Assembly (NCBI GenBank): GCA_036346225.1
Contig: JARFIW010000108.1
Coordinates: forward strand, 5,040,501-5,104,500
Reading direction: 5' to 3'
DNA length: 64,000 nucleotides
DNA from: Platerodrilus igneus
Taxonomy: Eukaryota > Arthropoda > Insecta > Coleoptera > Lycidae
The notes under the pieces were generated by a model. The model searched no databases, had not been told where the DNA came from, and saw nothing but the letters and a program-made list of their open reading frames with translations. Both the position numbers and the translations under genes were made by a program. Shown here in pieces: positions 22,417-32,805 of the stretch (positions are counted from its first letter, which is position 1; each line of letters begins with the position of its first letter).

Positions 22417-24560
22417 GGTCTAGCACGACACTCAGAAAAGTGCCGTGCTGATCATTTCTACCGAATATTTCGATATATATCGACAGTTCTACATGAGTTC
22501 TAACAACTACGGCCACTTTTAGCCTGAGTGCCAGTGCCTAACTATTTTAAATAATTTTTTAATTTTGGTCTAGCACGACACTCGGAAAAAGTGTCGTGCT
22601 GATCATTTATAGCAAATTTTTCGACATATATCGACAGTTCTACATGAGTTCTAACAACTTCGACCACTTTTAGCGTGACTTTCAGCGTCTTACCATTTTT
22701 AAATAATTTTTTAATTTTTGGTCTAGCACGACACTCGGAAAAGAGTGTCGTACTAATCATTTCTAGAAAATTTTTCGATATATATCGACAGTTCTACATG
22801 AGTTCCAACAACCACGACCTCTTTTAGCCTGAGCTCCAGTTGCTAACCATTTTTAAATAATCTTTTAATTTTGGTCAGCACGACACTCGGAAAAAGTGTC
22901 GTGCTGATCATTTCTAGCGAATTTTCGATATATATCGACAGTTCTACATGAGTTCCAACAACTACAATAACTTATAGCCTGAGTTCCAGTGTCTAACCAT
23001 TTTAAAAAAATTTTTTAATTTTTGGTCTAGCATGACACTCGGAAAAAAGTGTCGTGCTGAACATTTTTAGCGAATTTTTCGATATATATCGACAGTTCTA
23101 CATGAGTTCCAACAACTACGATAAATTTTAGCCTGAGTTCCAGAGTCTAACCATTTTTAAATAATTTTTAATTTTCGGTCTAGCACGACACTCGGAAAAA
23201 AGTGCCGTGCTGATCATTTCTATCGAACATTTCGATATAAATATCGACAGTTCTACATGAGTTCTAACAACTACGGCCACTTTTAGCCTGAGTGAAAGTG
23301 CCTAACCATTTTTAAATAATTTTTTAATTTTTGGTCTAGCACGACACTCGGCAAAAAGTGTCGTGCTGATCATTTATAGCAAATTTTTCGACATATATCG
23401 ACAGTTCTACATGAGTTCTAACAACTTCGACCACTTTTAGCGTGACTTTCAGCGTCTTACCATTTTTAAATAATTTTTAATTTTTGGTCTAGCACGACAC
23501 TCAGAAAAAGTGCCGTGCTGATCATTTCTACCGAATATTTCGATATATATCGACAGTTCTACATGAGTTCTAACAACTACGGCCACTTTTAGCCTGAGTG
23601 CCAGTGCCTAACTATTTTTAAATAATTTTTTAATTTTTGGTCTAGCACGACACTCGGAAAAAAGTGTCGTGCTGATCATTTATAGCAAATTTTTCGACAT
23701 ATATCGACAGTTCTACATGAGTTCTAACAACTTCGACCACTTTTAGCGTGACTTTCAGCGTCTTACCATTTTTAAATAATTTTTTAATTTTTGGTCTAGC
23801 ACAACACTCGGAAAAGAGTGTCGTACTAATCATTTCTAGAAAATTTTTCGATATATATCGACAGTTCTACATGAGTTCCAACAACCACGACCTCTTTTAG
23901 CCTGAGTTCCAGTTGCTAACCATTTTTAAATAATCTTTTAATTTTTGGTCTAGCACGACACTCGGAAAAAAGTGTCGTGCTGATCATTTCTAGCGAATTT
24001 TTCGATATATATCGACAGTTCTACATGAGTTCCAACAACTACAATAACTTATAGCCTGAGTTCCAGTGTCTAACCATTTTTAAAATTTTTTTTAATTTTT
24101 GGTCTAGCATGACACTCGGAAAAAAGTGTCGTGCTGATCATTTCTAGCGAATTTTTCGATATATATCGACAGTTCCACATGAGTTCCAACAACTACGATA
24201 AATTTTAGCCCGAGTTCCAGAGTCTAACCATTTTTAAATAATTTTTAATTTTCGGTCTAGCACGACACTCGGAAAAAAGTGCTGTGCTGATCATTTCTAT
24301 CGAACATTTCGATATATATATCGACAGTTCTACATGAGTTCTAACAACTACGGCCACTTTTAGCCTAAGTTCTAGTGCCTAACCATTTTTAAATAATTTT
24401 TTAATTTTTGGTCTAGCACGACACTCGGAAAAAAGTGTCGTGCTGATCATTTATAGCAAATTTTTCGACATATATCGACAGTTCTACATGAGTTCTAACA
24501 ACTACGACCACTTTTAGCCTGACTTTCAGTCTCTAACCATTTTTAAATAATTTTTTAATT
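22417..24560 (+). repeat. Seven-unit higher-order repeat within sat1 (two copies)
   Basis: The units starting at 22417 and 23486 carry the same rare variants (CTCAGAAAA, GCCGTGCTG, ACCGAATATTTCG). They are followed by the same ordered series of variant units, including 'gcgtgactttcagcgtctt' and 'aaccacgacctc'. The spacing is 1069 bp, seven units. A two-unit block (from 22114) is duplicated in front. This points to recent unequal exchange within the arm. Confidence 0.8.
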
Positions 24561-25036
24561 TTTGGTCTAGCACGACACTCGGAAAAGAGTGTCGTGCTAA
24601 TCATTTCTAGCAAATTTTTTGATATATATCGACAGTTCTACATGAGTTCCAACAACTACGACCTCTTTTAGCCTGAGTTCCAGTAGCTAACCATTTTTAA
24701 ATAATTTTTTAATTTTTTGTCTAGCACGACACTCGAAAGAAAGTGTCGTGCTGATCATTTTTAGTAAATTTTGCAATGTATATCGGCAGTTCTACATAAG
24801 TTCTAACAACTACGGCCACTTTTAGGCTGAGTTCTAGTGCCTAACCATTTTTAAATAATTTTTAATTTTTGGTCTAGCACGACACGGAAAAAAGTGTCGT
24901 GCGGATCATTTCTAGCAAATTTTTCGATATATATCGACAGTTCTACATGAGTTCTAACAACTACGATTACTTTTAACCAGAGTTCCAGTGGCTGGCCATT
25001 TTTAAATAATTTATTAATTTTCGGCATTATATATAT

Positions 25037-26745
25037 TGCTGTGATATTAGCCGCCCCACAAATTGGGCGAACTATATTTATGCTGTGTTATCTCACCAGC
25101 TCCTACGATGGGCTCAATATAAATGCTATGTTATTTTCCTGTAGGATAAATAAAGCCCTTGTTATTATATTGATATTTAGCCCCACGATTGGGCATGTCA
25201 TATAAAAAAACTGTGTTATACTCCTGTTATTACTCAAATGTTAAATCTCTTTGCCTCAACTAGCTGATTCAACTAAATAAAGCAATTCTACAATACACAG
25301 TATAATGATTCAATATTTACAACCTTTTCAAATATCTTCCCCCTTTTAAATTATTAACATGTGTCAGATTTTTAGAAAATGAAGCCAGCAAAACGAGATT
25401 TTTATTACATTTAGAGAACTTTTGAAACGTTTCAAGATGCCTATTGTCTTTCATAAATTTATCCAAGAAACCCCAGTTTGTCGGCTCTTACATTTTTTTA
25501 ATTATTATTGAAATAAAACAGTTTATAGAAATAAATCATATCAAATTATCTAACCTGGATTGGTTCAGTAGGTTCTCTGCATTCCCAAGAATTTTCGTGT
25601 CTAGTCTGAATGTTCTGAGTCGAATTTGAAAGTCGACATCCAACCAAAATACTTTCCAAATCGTTGTTAGTGAGGTTGTTCCAATAAAAGGTTTTTCATC
25701 TCCGTAATTAATGAATATTTACCATTTTCAGAGATTACCAAATTAATTTAACAGCAGCTTTCTCCAGAGTCTTCCTGACTCGTATCCAAGATTGTATTTA
25801 AGATCGTAATTGAGATCGTTATTAAGAGTTTTAACAGGAGTCGCAACAAGATCTTTATTAAGAGTTTTACAAGAAATCGTAACACGATCTTTATTAAGAG
25901 CCCTGTTTTATTTATTATTAGAAACTGTATAATTTCATTAAATCTGGTTTACTTACGTCTGTAGAAGTACGGCTCGCTTACACAATTATACACTTTTTTA
26001 AACTGATTTTTACTTTAATTTTATTAACTGTTCACGTAAATATTAAGCACTTTCGAGTATAGTAACTGCCCAGTTTCAAAAGTATACTAACTCGTTGTTC
26101 AATTGTCATCATATTTGTAGACCCGGCCTCTTTTGTTAGCGATTCGTTGACTGCACGTGCTGGGCGATACCAATTGTGTTATCTCTTGTTATTTTGGGAA
26201 ACTTTACCAATTGTATAGTTTAATTGCATGTAACGATGCCCAATTTGTCACCTAATTTATTGTTATACCTCACATTTGATTCAGAAATCCCAGGAATCTT
26301 CGTTCATTAAAGCACGTATTATTGTTGTTGGCTTTATTCTAATCTGAATGGAATAAATTTGGTGTTTGTTTATTTCCTAGTTAAATTGGATTTTTGAACA
26401 ACGCCTTTTCAAATAATGCCTAATTTCTACCTGCGTTTATGATGATATATTAACGCACTTTTTGAATATTTATCTAGCCAATTCATACAGGTTTTTTATT
26501 GATTTAATTTTAATGCGTTGCGTTACATTTTTAAATTCTTATCTTTGCCCGTAGCTACTCTTGGATACATGTTTAATCACTTGTACTGCTATATACAGTG
26601 TGCTCTCAACTAATAATATTTATAATGACTTATTTACACTTCTAATATCTGTAGTTATGTGCTTTTGTTACTTGGGAGTTTTTTTTGTATATTCTACGAC
26701 CCCTATGACTTAGCTTACCCTTAAATTAACCCTATAATTACAGCA
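25037..26745. mobile_element. Solo LTR (about 1.7 kb) in the Foldback-like element
   Basis: It starts TGCTGTGATATTAG and ends CTATAATTACAGCA, so the termini are TG...CA with an 8-bp inverted repeat (TGCTGTRA/TTACAGCA). ATATAT stands on both sides. The first 170 bp carry the inverted motif GCCCCAC..TTGGGC three times, also seen once at the start of the LTRs at 27501 and 32806, so the families are related. No internal coding region or second LTR is present. The strand is not certain; by analogy with the 27501-34932 element it would be minus. Confidence 0.7.
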
Positions 26746-26771
<26 letters not shown>

Positions 26772-26777
<6 letters not shown>

Positions 26778-26832
26778 GGAATTTTCCAACATCGAGCCCC
26801 ATCGTTGGGCCGTCATTAAATGCTGAGGATTT
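26772..26832. mobile_element. Short fragment of a third related LTR
   Basis: This ~61-bp piece begins TGTTGTGGAATTTTCC, contains GAGCCCCATCGTTGGGC and stands directly after an (AT)n tract. That is the same arrangement as the LTR start at 27501 (TGCTGTGATTC...GAGCCCCAC..TTTGGGC). sat1 resumes immediately after it. Confidence 0.55.
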
Positions 26833-27460
26833 AATGTAGAACTGTCGAAATATATCGAAAAATTCGCCAGAAACGATCAGCACGACACTTTTTTCCGAGT
26901 GTCGTGCTAGACCAAAAATTATAAATTATTTAAAAATGGTTAGCCACTGGAACTCAGGCTAAAAGTGGTCGTAGTTGTTAGAACTCATGTAGAACTGTCG
27001 ATATATATCGAAAAAATCGCTAGAAATGAACAGGACGACACTTTTTTTCGAGTGTCGTGCTAGACCGAAAATTAAGGCATTATTTAAAAATGGATAGCCA
27101 CTGGAACTCAGGCTAAATGTGGTCATAGTTGTTAGAACTCATGTAAAACTGTCTAAATTTATCGAAAAATTCGTTAGAAATGATCAGCACGACACTTTTT
27201 TCAGAGTGTTGTGCTAGACCGAAAATTAAAAAATTATTTAAAAATGATTAGCCACTGAAACTCATGCTAAAGGTGGTCCTAGTTGTTAGAACTTATGTAG
27301 AACTGTCGATGTATATCTAACAATTCAGTAGAAATGATCAGCACGGCACTTTTTTCCGAATGTCGTGCTAGACCAAAAATTAAAAAATTATTTAAAAATG
27401 GTTAGACACTGAAACTGAGGCTAAAAGGGGGTCGTAGTTGTTAGAACTTATGTAGAACTA
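26833..27460 (-). repeat. sat1 array, right arm (inverted, about 4 units)
   Basis: Same unit as 20716-25025 but reverse-complemented ('catgtagaactgtcgatat', 'gtgtcgtgctagacc'). These units face the left array and form the inner part of the right Foldback arm. The fourth unit is split by the LTR element at 27501. Confidence 0.9.
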
Positions 27461-27464
27461 TAGG

Positions 27465-27500
<36 letters not shown>
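27461..27500. repeat. (AT)n target tract of the LTR retrotransposon
   Basis: About 20 AT repeats in place of the sat1 core ATATAT. On the other side of the element, 34933 resumes with ATATATATCGAAAAA. Confidence 0.9.
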
Positions 27501-27502
<2 letters not shown>

Positions 27503-29633
27503 CTGTGATTCTTCTCATATCTGCAGGTACAGGCCCTTTCAAAAAAAACATTCGAGCCCCACAGTTTGGGCGTCAAGATATGCTGTGAACCTTTAAAATC
27601 CGTGAACTACGCTTTTCGCCTCGGCTGCTCACCTAATGTTATAAACCTCCTCATTCATAAAAAAAAACAACACATTCCTACCAAAAACATCAACGTTAAC
27701 TCTATTTACATCAATATTCAGAATACATTAAATTTTCAAATTAAATTTCAGCATAAAATTCAGTTTTCAAAAAAATTTCAAGATTAATTTTATTATCATT
27801 TTAATGTGCATCCTGAATTAAAGTCCTTGTTGGATGCCTACTAATTAATATAACAATATAAGCAGACCGGAGTCTGAGTATAAAGGGGAGCATCTACCAC
27901 CCCTTTACGTTAATTAACCAGGTTCGTCTAATTGAGCTCAAAGACATACCCAAATTTTCATCATATTCCCGAACATTAAAACAAAATACCCCTTTTAACT
28001 TAAACAAGCAAATTTCATCTTAAAATTAAACTTTTATGGTTAGAACAATTTCACTAATGTCCATTTAAAGTAAATCAATTATAAAGTCATTCAATACACA
28101 GAAAAATGTCAAACAAAATAGTATAATTTACCTGAAGGTTACTGTCCTCGTAGCTTCGAAGTATCGTTTCTTTAGTTAATCACACCATTCAACAGGATTA
28201 TATTTACGGCTTCTGATTCTCTACGCTTTTAAAATTTTCTCCATCCCCATCCATTCAAAGTCGTTTCTGGGCCTTTCCGGAACTCATCTGTGTTTATCTG
28301 ACCCTTGTTTCATGGATCCAGACACGTATTTGAACCATTTAATTATTAACACCCCCGAAAAATAGCAAAGAAATTCATGCTTCTGTCACCAATATACGCC
28401 AAAACTGCCTACTTTTGTGTATACCTTCGTCGTTGTAAATTTTGCTAATTGGTACAGTGAAACTAAATTTTATTACCTTGTATCTAAGTGCACTGAAGTA
28501 CATTCATGTTAGCACGTAAATAACAAGCTATTTTGAATCACTAAAATATACTAGCAAACTTTAAATTAGTTAATCAAACTAAACTGCACGGTTTAACATC
28601 TTCAATCAAGTCGCGTATGTACGAGCTTTTAACGCATCGAATCGTCAAAAGTCTAAGAGGGCTTGTTTATATTCATCTCGGTATATATAGCAAAAAGCCT
28701 GTCTGTCGGTCTGTTCCCCAAAACGGGTAATTCTAAAGAATTTCTCATGCCATGTTCCCAGTCTGTCGCTCACGCGTCGATTTTTACGAATTTTCACTCG
28801 CCCCATTTAAATCTCAGAAAATTTCCACACGGCACGCAAGCATGTCCGAGAAAAACTAATTAATTTTGTACAGAAATTGTTGTTTCTACCTCTGATATTT
28901 GCATCCTATTTTCAACCAATTGTGACCCTCGTGACGTTGTTTAAATCCGCCTTTTACAATATGTGTCTTTGCTTGACGCATTTCTCTTTCCTTCTCTAAC
29001 CTGTTCGTATTGGTGCAAATTGATATTCTTTATTATCGATTATTTTAGTCCACATGGAGTGTGAAATAACCCAGCTTTAGCAATTCTCGTAACTATTATG
29101 CGACGTTTTCCCAAGATTCTTTGAAACATTAATTATCTGCAAACTTTACGCCGAATGTGACATTTAAACTATGCAGGTGTTCAAAATAATATTAATTCTC
29201 AGAGCTTTATTCCGTGGTATTTTAATCTTGGGTTTTTACAAGTTTCTATAGGTATTATATGTTATTAACGGTTTAATTAACTCCAATTAAAATTGATTTC
29301 TATCCTTTTCATTTTTAGCGAATACAACTTAAATATTAATTATTATACGTACACTTTGTTTTACTACCGGTTACTTAAAATAGGGTTAATTAATATAAAC
29401 TTTGCACGTAATTTCTCTTTGTTTAGGAATAATTACATTACACGCAGAGCTTTTCACTACTGCTTCGTCTTATAGATAATTTAAATTTCTTATTTTTACT
29501 GAAACAACCGAGTTTATTTATGCTTCATGGTTTTAATAACGCGTATTATTTAATGAAATTCCTTATACACGGTGATTAAAATTATTTGATGTGATTATTT
29601 AATTTTCTACCCTGGTCTAAATATGAGTATTTT
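27501..29633 (-). repeat. 3' LTR (left copy)
   Basis: 2133 bp, almost identical to 32806-34932. On the plus strand it starts TGCTGTGATTCTTCTC. The last shared bases are GAGTATTTT, so the 5' end in element orientation reads AAAATACTC or TACTC and the canonical TG is not seen at that end. Long for a Ty3/gypsy LTR. Open frames inside occur in both copies simply because the LTRs are identical; none resembles a known protein. Confidence 0.9.
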
Positions 29634-29641
29634 CCCCTATT
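29628..29641 (-). promoter_or_regulatory. Polypurine tract next to the 3' LTR
   Basis: On the minus strand ATAGGGGAAAATACTC spans the junction of the internal region and LTR. AGGGGAAAA is the likely plus-strand primer for reverse transcription of this element. Confidence 0.55.
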
Positions 29642-30215
29642 TGAATACAAATAATCCCACTTATTTGAATTCAAATATAAAACATTTAGACAAAAAAAAT
29701 TACAAAAAAAATTGCCTATCTCTCTCTACCCTTATCTATCTAACTTACCTACTTTGTCTGCAATCAAAAAAAAATTATTTACACCTATCCTATATCCCTA
29801 TCCTATTCCTAACTTTCACCTAATTCTATAAACTGAAATTATCCCTAACTTCATCCTACTCATCCATCTAATCCTATATACATCCTATATACCTATCCTA
29901 TTCCTAACTTTTAACTAATCTTCACTATACTTTACTTCATCCTACCTAATCCTATATACCTATCCTATTTCTAACTTTATTCCTAACTCTCCACTAATCT
30001 TATATGAAATATCTATACTTAACCTATCTTATTTTCTTCCTACCTTTACTCTTTATTCTCATCCTAAACCTATTCCTAATTATCTCCCATATTTATCCTA
30101 TATCTAGCTCTATTTTCCCTAAACACTTACTTATACTCTTCTCTATACACCTATATCTACTCTCTATTCTATATCTATACTAAAATTCACCTATCTCTAT
30201 CCTTAGTTCATCAAG
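29642..30215 (-). repeat. Purine-rich low-complexity stretch of the LTR element
   Basis: The plus strand is a long run of degenerate CCTATCCTATTCCTAACTT repeats, purine-rich in the element's sense strand. It fills the space between the last pol codons and the 3' LTR, where integrase would be expected. Non-coding. Confidence 0.7.
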
Positions 30216-31139
30216 TTATTTAAATCTAACTCTCTTCTTGACCCTCCAAGTCTTTCTTCTCACCATCCTAATACTCTTCATCCCTATCTCTCCCCCTTCT
30301 ATATCTACACTTAACATCCCTGTTATCTCACATACCATAAACTTATCATCCCTATTATCCTGACTCTTACATATTGCTTCTTCTTCATGCCCTACACTTG
30401 TCTGTTTCTCATTTATTATTGTTTCCCTTTCTGCCGACAAACCAAACGATACTACTTTACAATTATCGATTTTTCTCTCTATGGAAAATCCTATGTACCT
30501 TCTAGACTGCTTGTGTAATGGAATCCGCCAGAATGAATTCCTTAAATCTACTTTATTAAAAACAAACTTGCCATTTAACCTCGTCAAAAATAATTCTGCC
30601 TTCACCTGCTCCCGATATGCTGCTGTTGTTTCTACCCCCACTAATCCTGCATGTTTTTGTACTAAAGCTTGAACTTCTACTATCCTATCCTCTGGACATC
30701 TTATTGTGTTGATCTGTTTTACTTCATCATCCTCTACCTCTACTACATTAATACTAAACCCAGTGTCATCCTCTGTGACTTCATAACTGCCCTTCCATGG
30801 CACTACCCTATCCTTAATCCTTACTACCTTCCTTTCCATATCTATCAAAACCCCTAACTTCATCATACAGTCAACACCTAAAATGCTCTGAAACTTCAGT
30901 CCAGGCACAATTACAAACTCCTGTTCACAGCTTAAACCTCCTATATCTATCCTAAGCACCACAACACTATTTACTACAGCAAACTTCTTTTTATTTGGAG
31001 CTACTAAATGGCTACGCTTTATAGGCATAATTCTATCACAAACCTTATCCCTAATTTTGCTGACGAATTCCTCCGATATTAAACTCGCCTCTGCCCCTGT
31101 ATCAAGTAATACTTCTACATTATTTTCAAAATTTCTAAA
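30216..31139 (-). pseudogene. pol: pol remnant: aspartic protease joined to a reverse transcriptase fragment
   Basis: One open frame of about 300 codons. At its start is the aspartic protease active site LLDTGAEASLIS (about 31115-31080), followed by FVIVPGLKFQSILGVD, the second conserved protease block. After a spacer comes a reverse transcriptase piece with VFNKVDLRNSFWRIPL (motif A, catalytic Asp) and VSFGLSA (motif B). The segment normally between protease and motif A, and everything from the catalytic YxDD box onward, is missing, yet the frame stays open through both junctions. The last ~70 codons are not recognised. It cannot supply polymerase or integrase, so it would depend on a relative in trans. 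Confidence 0.8.
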
Positions 31140-31256
31140 TTAATAATTGGCAAACATAATTTTCCTCAGTTTCTGGCTCTACTTCCTCCTCAATTTTGAA
31201 AAATTCACGTGGATGTTCGTATACATTTACACAGAAATCTAGTGGTCTGTCACGTT

Positions 31257-32661
31257 CTAAAAATCCTGTCTCATCCTGTTTTCCGTGCTTGGTCCTGGTT
31301 GTCCTTCTACAACCTGTGCGTACGTCCTCCTCGTGTTAATATCCGTGTCCCTGTCTCTATTCGGCGTGCTGGTCACAGTCCCGTTTACTTCCGGTAAACT
31401 GTTCTGTCTCGTGTAACTAGGTCTTGGCGTCGGTCCCCTAGTCGCACTATTGCTCCTGTATTCCTGTCCTCGTCGTTCCCAATTCGGTCGAAAATTTCTG
31501 TTGTAGTCAGGCCGTCTCGGATAATTCGGTGTCCTGTTGTCAAACCTAACTGTGTTAACGTTTCGTTCTCGTATCTCTCTTGTCCGTCCTACACATACAT
31601 CGTCATATCTCTGCAAATACTCTAAAATGTCTCCCGTTCTGTGATGTTTTGTAAGGCCACGTGTTGTCTAATTTCCAGTTCAAAATGTCGTGATAGGTAC
31701 TTGATAATCTGTCTGTCCGTCAAGGGTGGATTCAGTTGTTTGGCCACACTGTACTTGCGGATGGCATATTGCTCCCTAGAACCTGCAAACTCTCCCTTAA
31801 ATTTTCCTGTAATCAAGTCGTCCCTAATCTGATCCTGTTTGTGATCACTCCAGTAATGTTGTAAAAATTTGTTTTCAAAGTCCTGATACGTGTCTATGTC
31901 CTGTCCTACTAAATTGTACCATGCTTCCGCGTTGTCCTTTAATAAAGCCTTTATCGTATTTAGTTTAGTCTGTTCGTCAAATAAATTTCCCACTAGATTT
32001 CTTACACTATTAATAAAAATTTGTGGATTTACCCTGTTATCGCCATAAAACTTCATGTGTTGGTCCAATGATACTCCACCTGTATAAAATCTGGGACCAT
32101 CCCCCGTTAAATTTGACATGTTGTATTTGATACCACTAACTTCGCGTTCTACCCTGCCTAACTGATCCCTACATGAGTCCGTTACTTCAGTCATTTTACG
32201 TTTATTTCTTCTTCACAGAAAATGCGTACTTCGGACCTTAAATGTCCCATTTCCTGTCGAAGACCTGTAATATCACGCTCATTTTTTCAACCCTATTTTC
32301 AACTTCCCCCATCTTTATGGTAAGACTATTTTTAAACTCTGTAAATTCTTTAGTCGACTGCTCAATTTTCCCGCTTATCTGCTCTAATTTTGGTTGGACT
32401 CCTCCTAGCTCTATTAGATTCATCGCTTAGCAGTTCTAATTTTCTGTTAGACTCCTCCATCGCTCTATTCGATTCTTCCCTAGCTAATCGCATTTCCTCT
32501 AACATTCTCATCATTAACTCATTTCCTGTTTCTCCTGATTCCGTCCTCGACTGATCTCTACTGCCTCCAGCTTCTTCCATTTTCGAAATTTTCTCACACA
32601 ATGCACTATCGTCACTTCCAATTTCCACTCCTTGACTCCTTAACCACTCTTTTCTCTGCAT
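31257..32661 (-). pseudogene. gag: gag of the LTR element, broken by frameshifts
   Basis: Three pieces in order on the minus strand. The first (32661-32238) is an N-terminal charged segment rich in Glu/Arg (REESNRAMEESNRKLELL, then LEQISGKIEQSTKEF), which looks like coiled coil. The second (32194-31622) is a retrotransposon gag core with DGPRFYTGG, INSVRNLVG, WYNLVGQDIDTYQDFENKF and LSRHFELEIRQHVAL. The third (31616-31257) is a basic, Arg/Asn/Pro-rich nucleic-acid-binding tail. The breaks at about 32400 and 31620 are single-base shifts; the second lies in a T run (ttttag) and could be a sequencing error. No CCHC knuckle is seen. Confidence 0.78.
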
Positions 32662-32784
32662 ACGTTCTAATCACTCACACACACTCTAAAATACTCTTAA
32701 ATTTATACACACACAGAAACTCTCTCTCTCAGATCGCCAGTTTCCTGGAATAAAATCACAAAAATTTTATTTGGAACTCGAGCC

Positions 32785-32802
32785 TCACTTTTGGGTCGCC
32801 AA
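32785..32802 (-). promoter_or_regulatory. Candidate tRNA primer-binding site
   Basis: Directly inside the 5' LTR end (LTR ...CACAGCA, then TTCT), the minus strand reads TGGCGACCCAAAAGTGAG. The TGG start complements a tRNA CCA end. I do not assign the tRNA. Confidence 0.55.
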
Positions 32803-32805
32803 GAA

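Larger units (their letters stand above)
20716..25025 (+). repeat. sat1: ~154-bp tandem array, left arm (about 27 units)
   Basis: Units start at GGTCTAGCAC at 20861, 21016, 21170, 21324 and 21478, and so on, giving a period of 153-155 bp. Each unit holds two palindromes: an 11-bp-arm hairpin (AGCACGACACT, 8-base loop, AGTGTCGTGCT) and CGATATATATCG. They are joined by 'gacagttctacatgagtt' and 'ctaaccatttttaaataa'. A higher-order repeat of seven units (about 1069 bp) is present. Peptides predicted across it repeat with the unit and are not genes. Confidence 0.95.

Noticed and set aside
22542..23833. Repeated open frames in sat1 (MISTTLFSEC...)
   Set aside because: They repeat with the satellite period, vary with unit indels and are absent from most units.
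20716..25025. CRISPR array suggested by regularly spaced palindromic repeats
   Set aside because: Whole 154-bp units repeat, spacers are not unique, no cas genes, and the genome is eukaryotic.
27566..29823. LTR open frames duplicated at 27566 and 32871, and at 28663 and 33963
   Set aside because: Identical only because the two LTRs are identical; no domain and on the strand opposite to the element's genes.
30481..32430. Plus-strand frames opposite gag and pol
   Set aside because: Shadow frames of the minus-strand gag/pol coding sequence.
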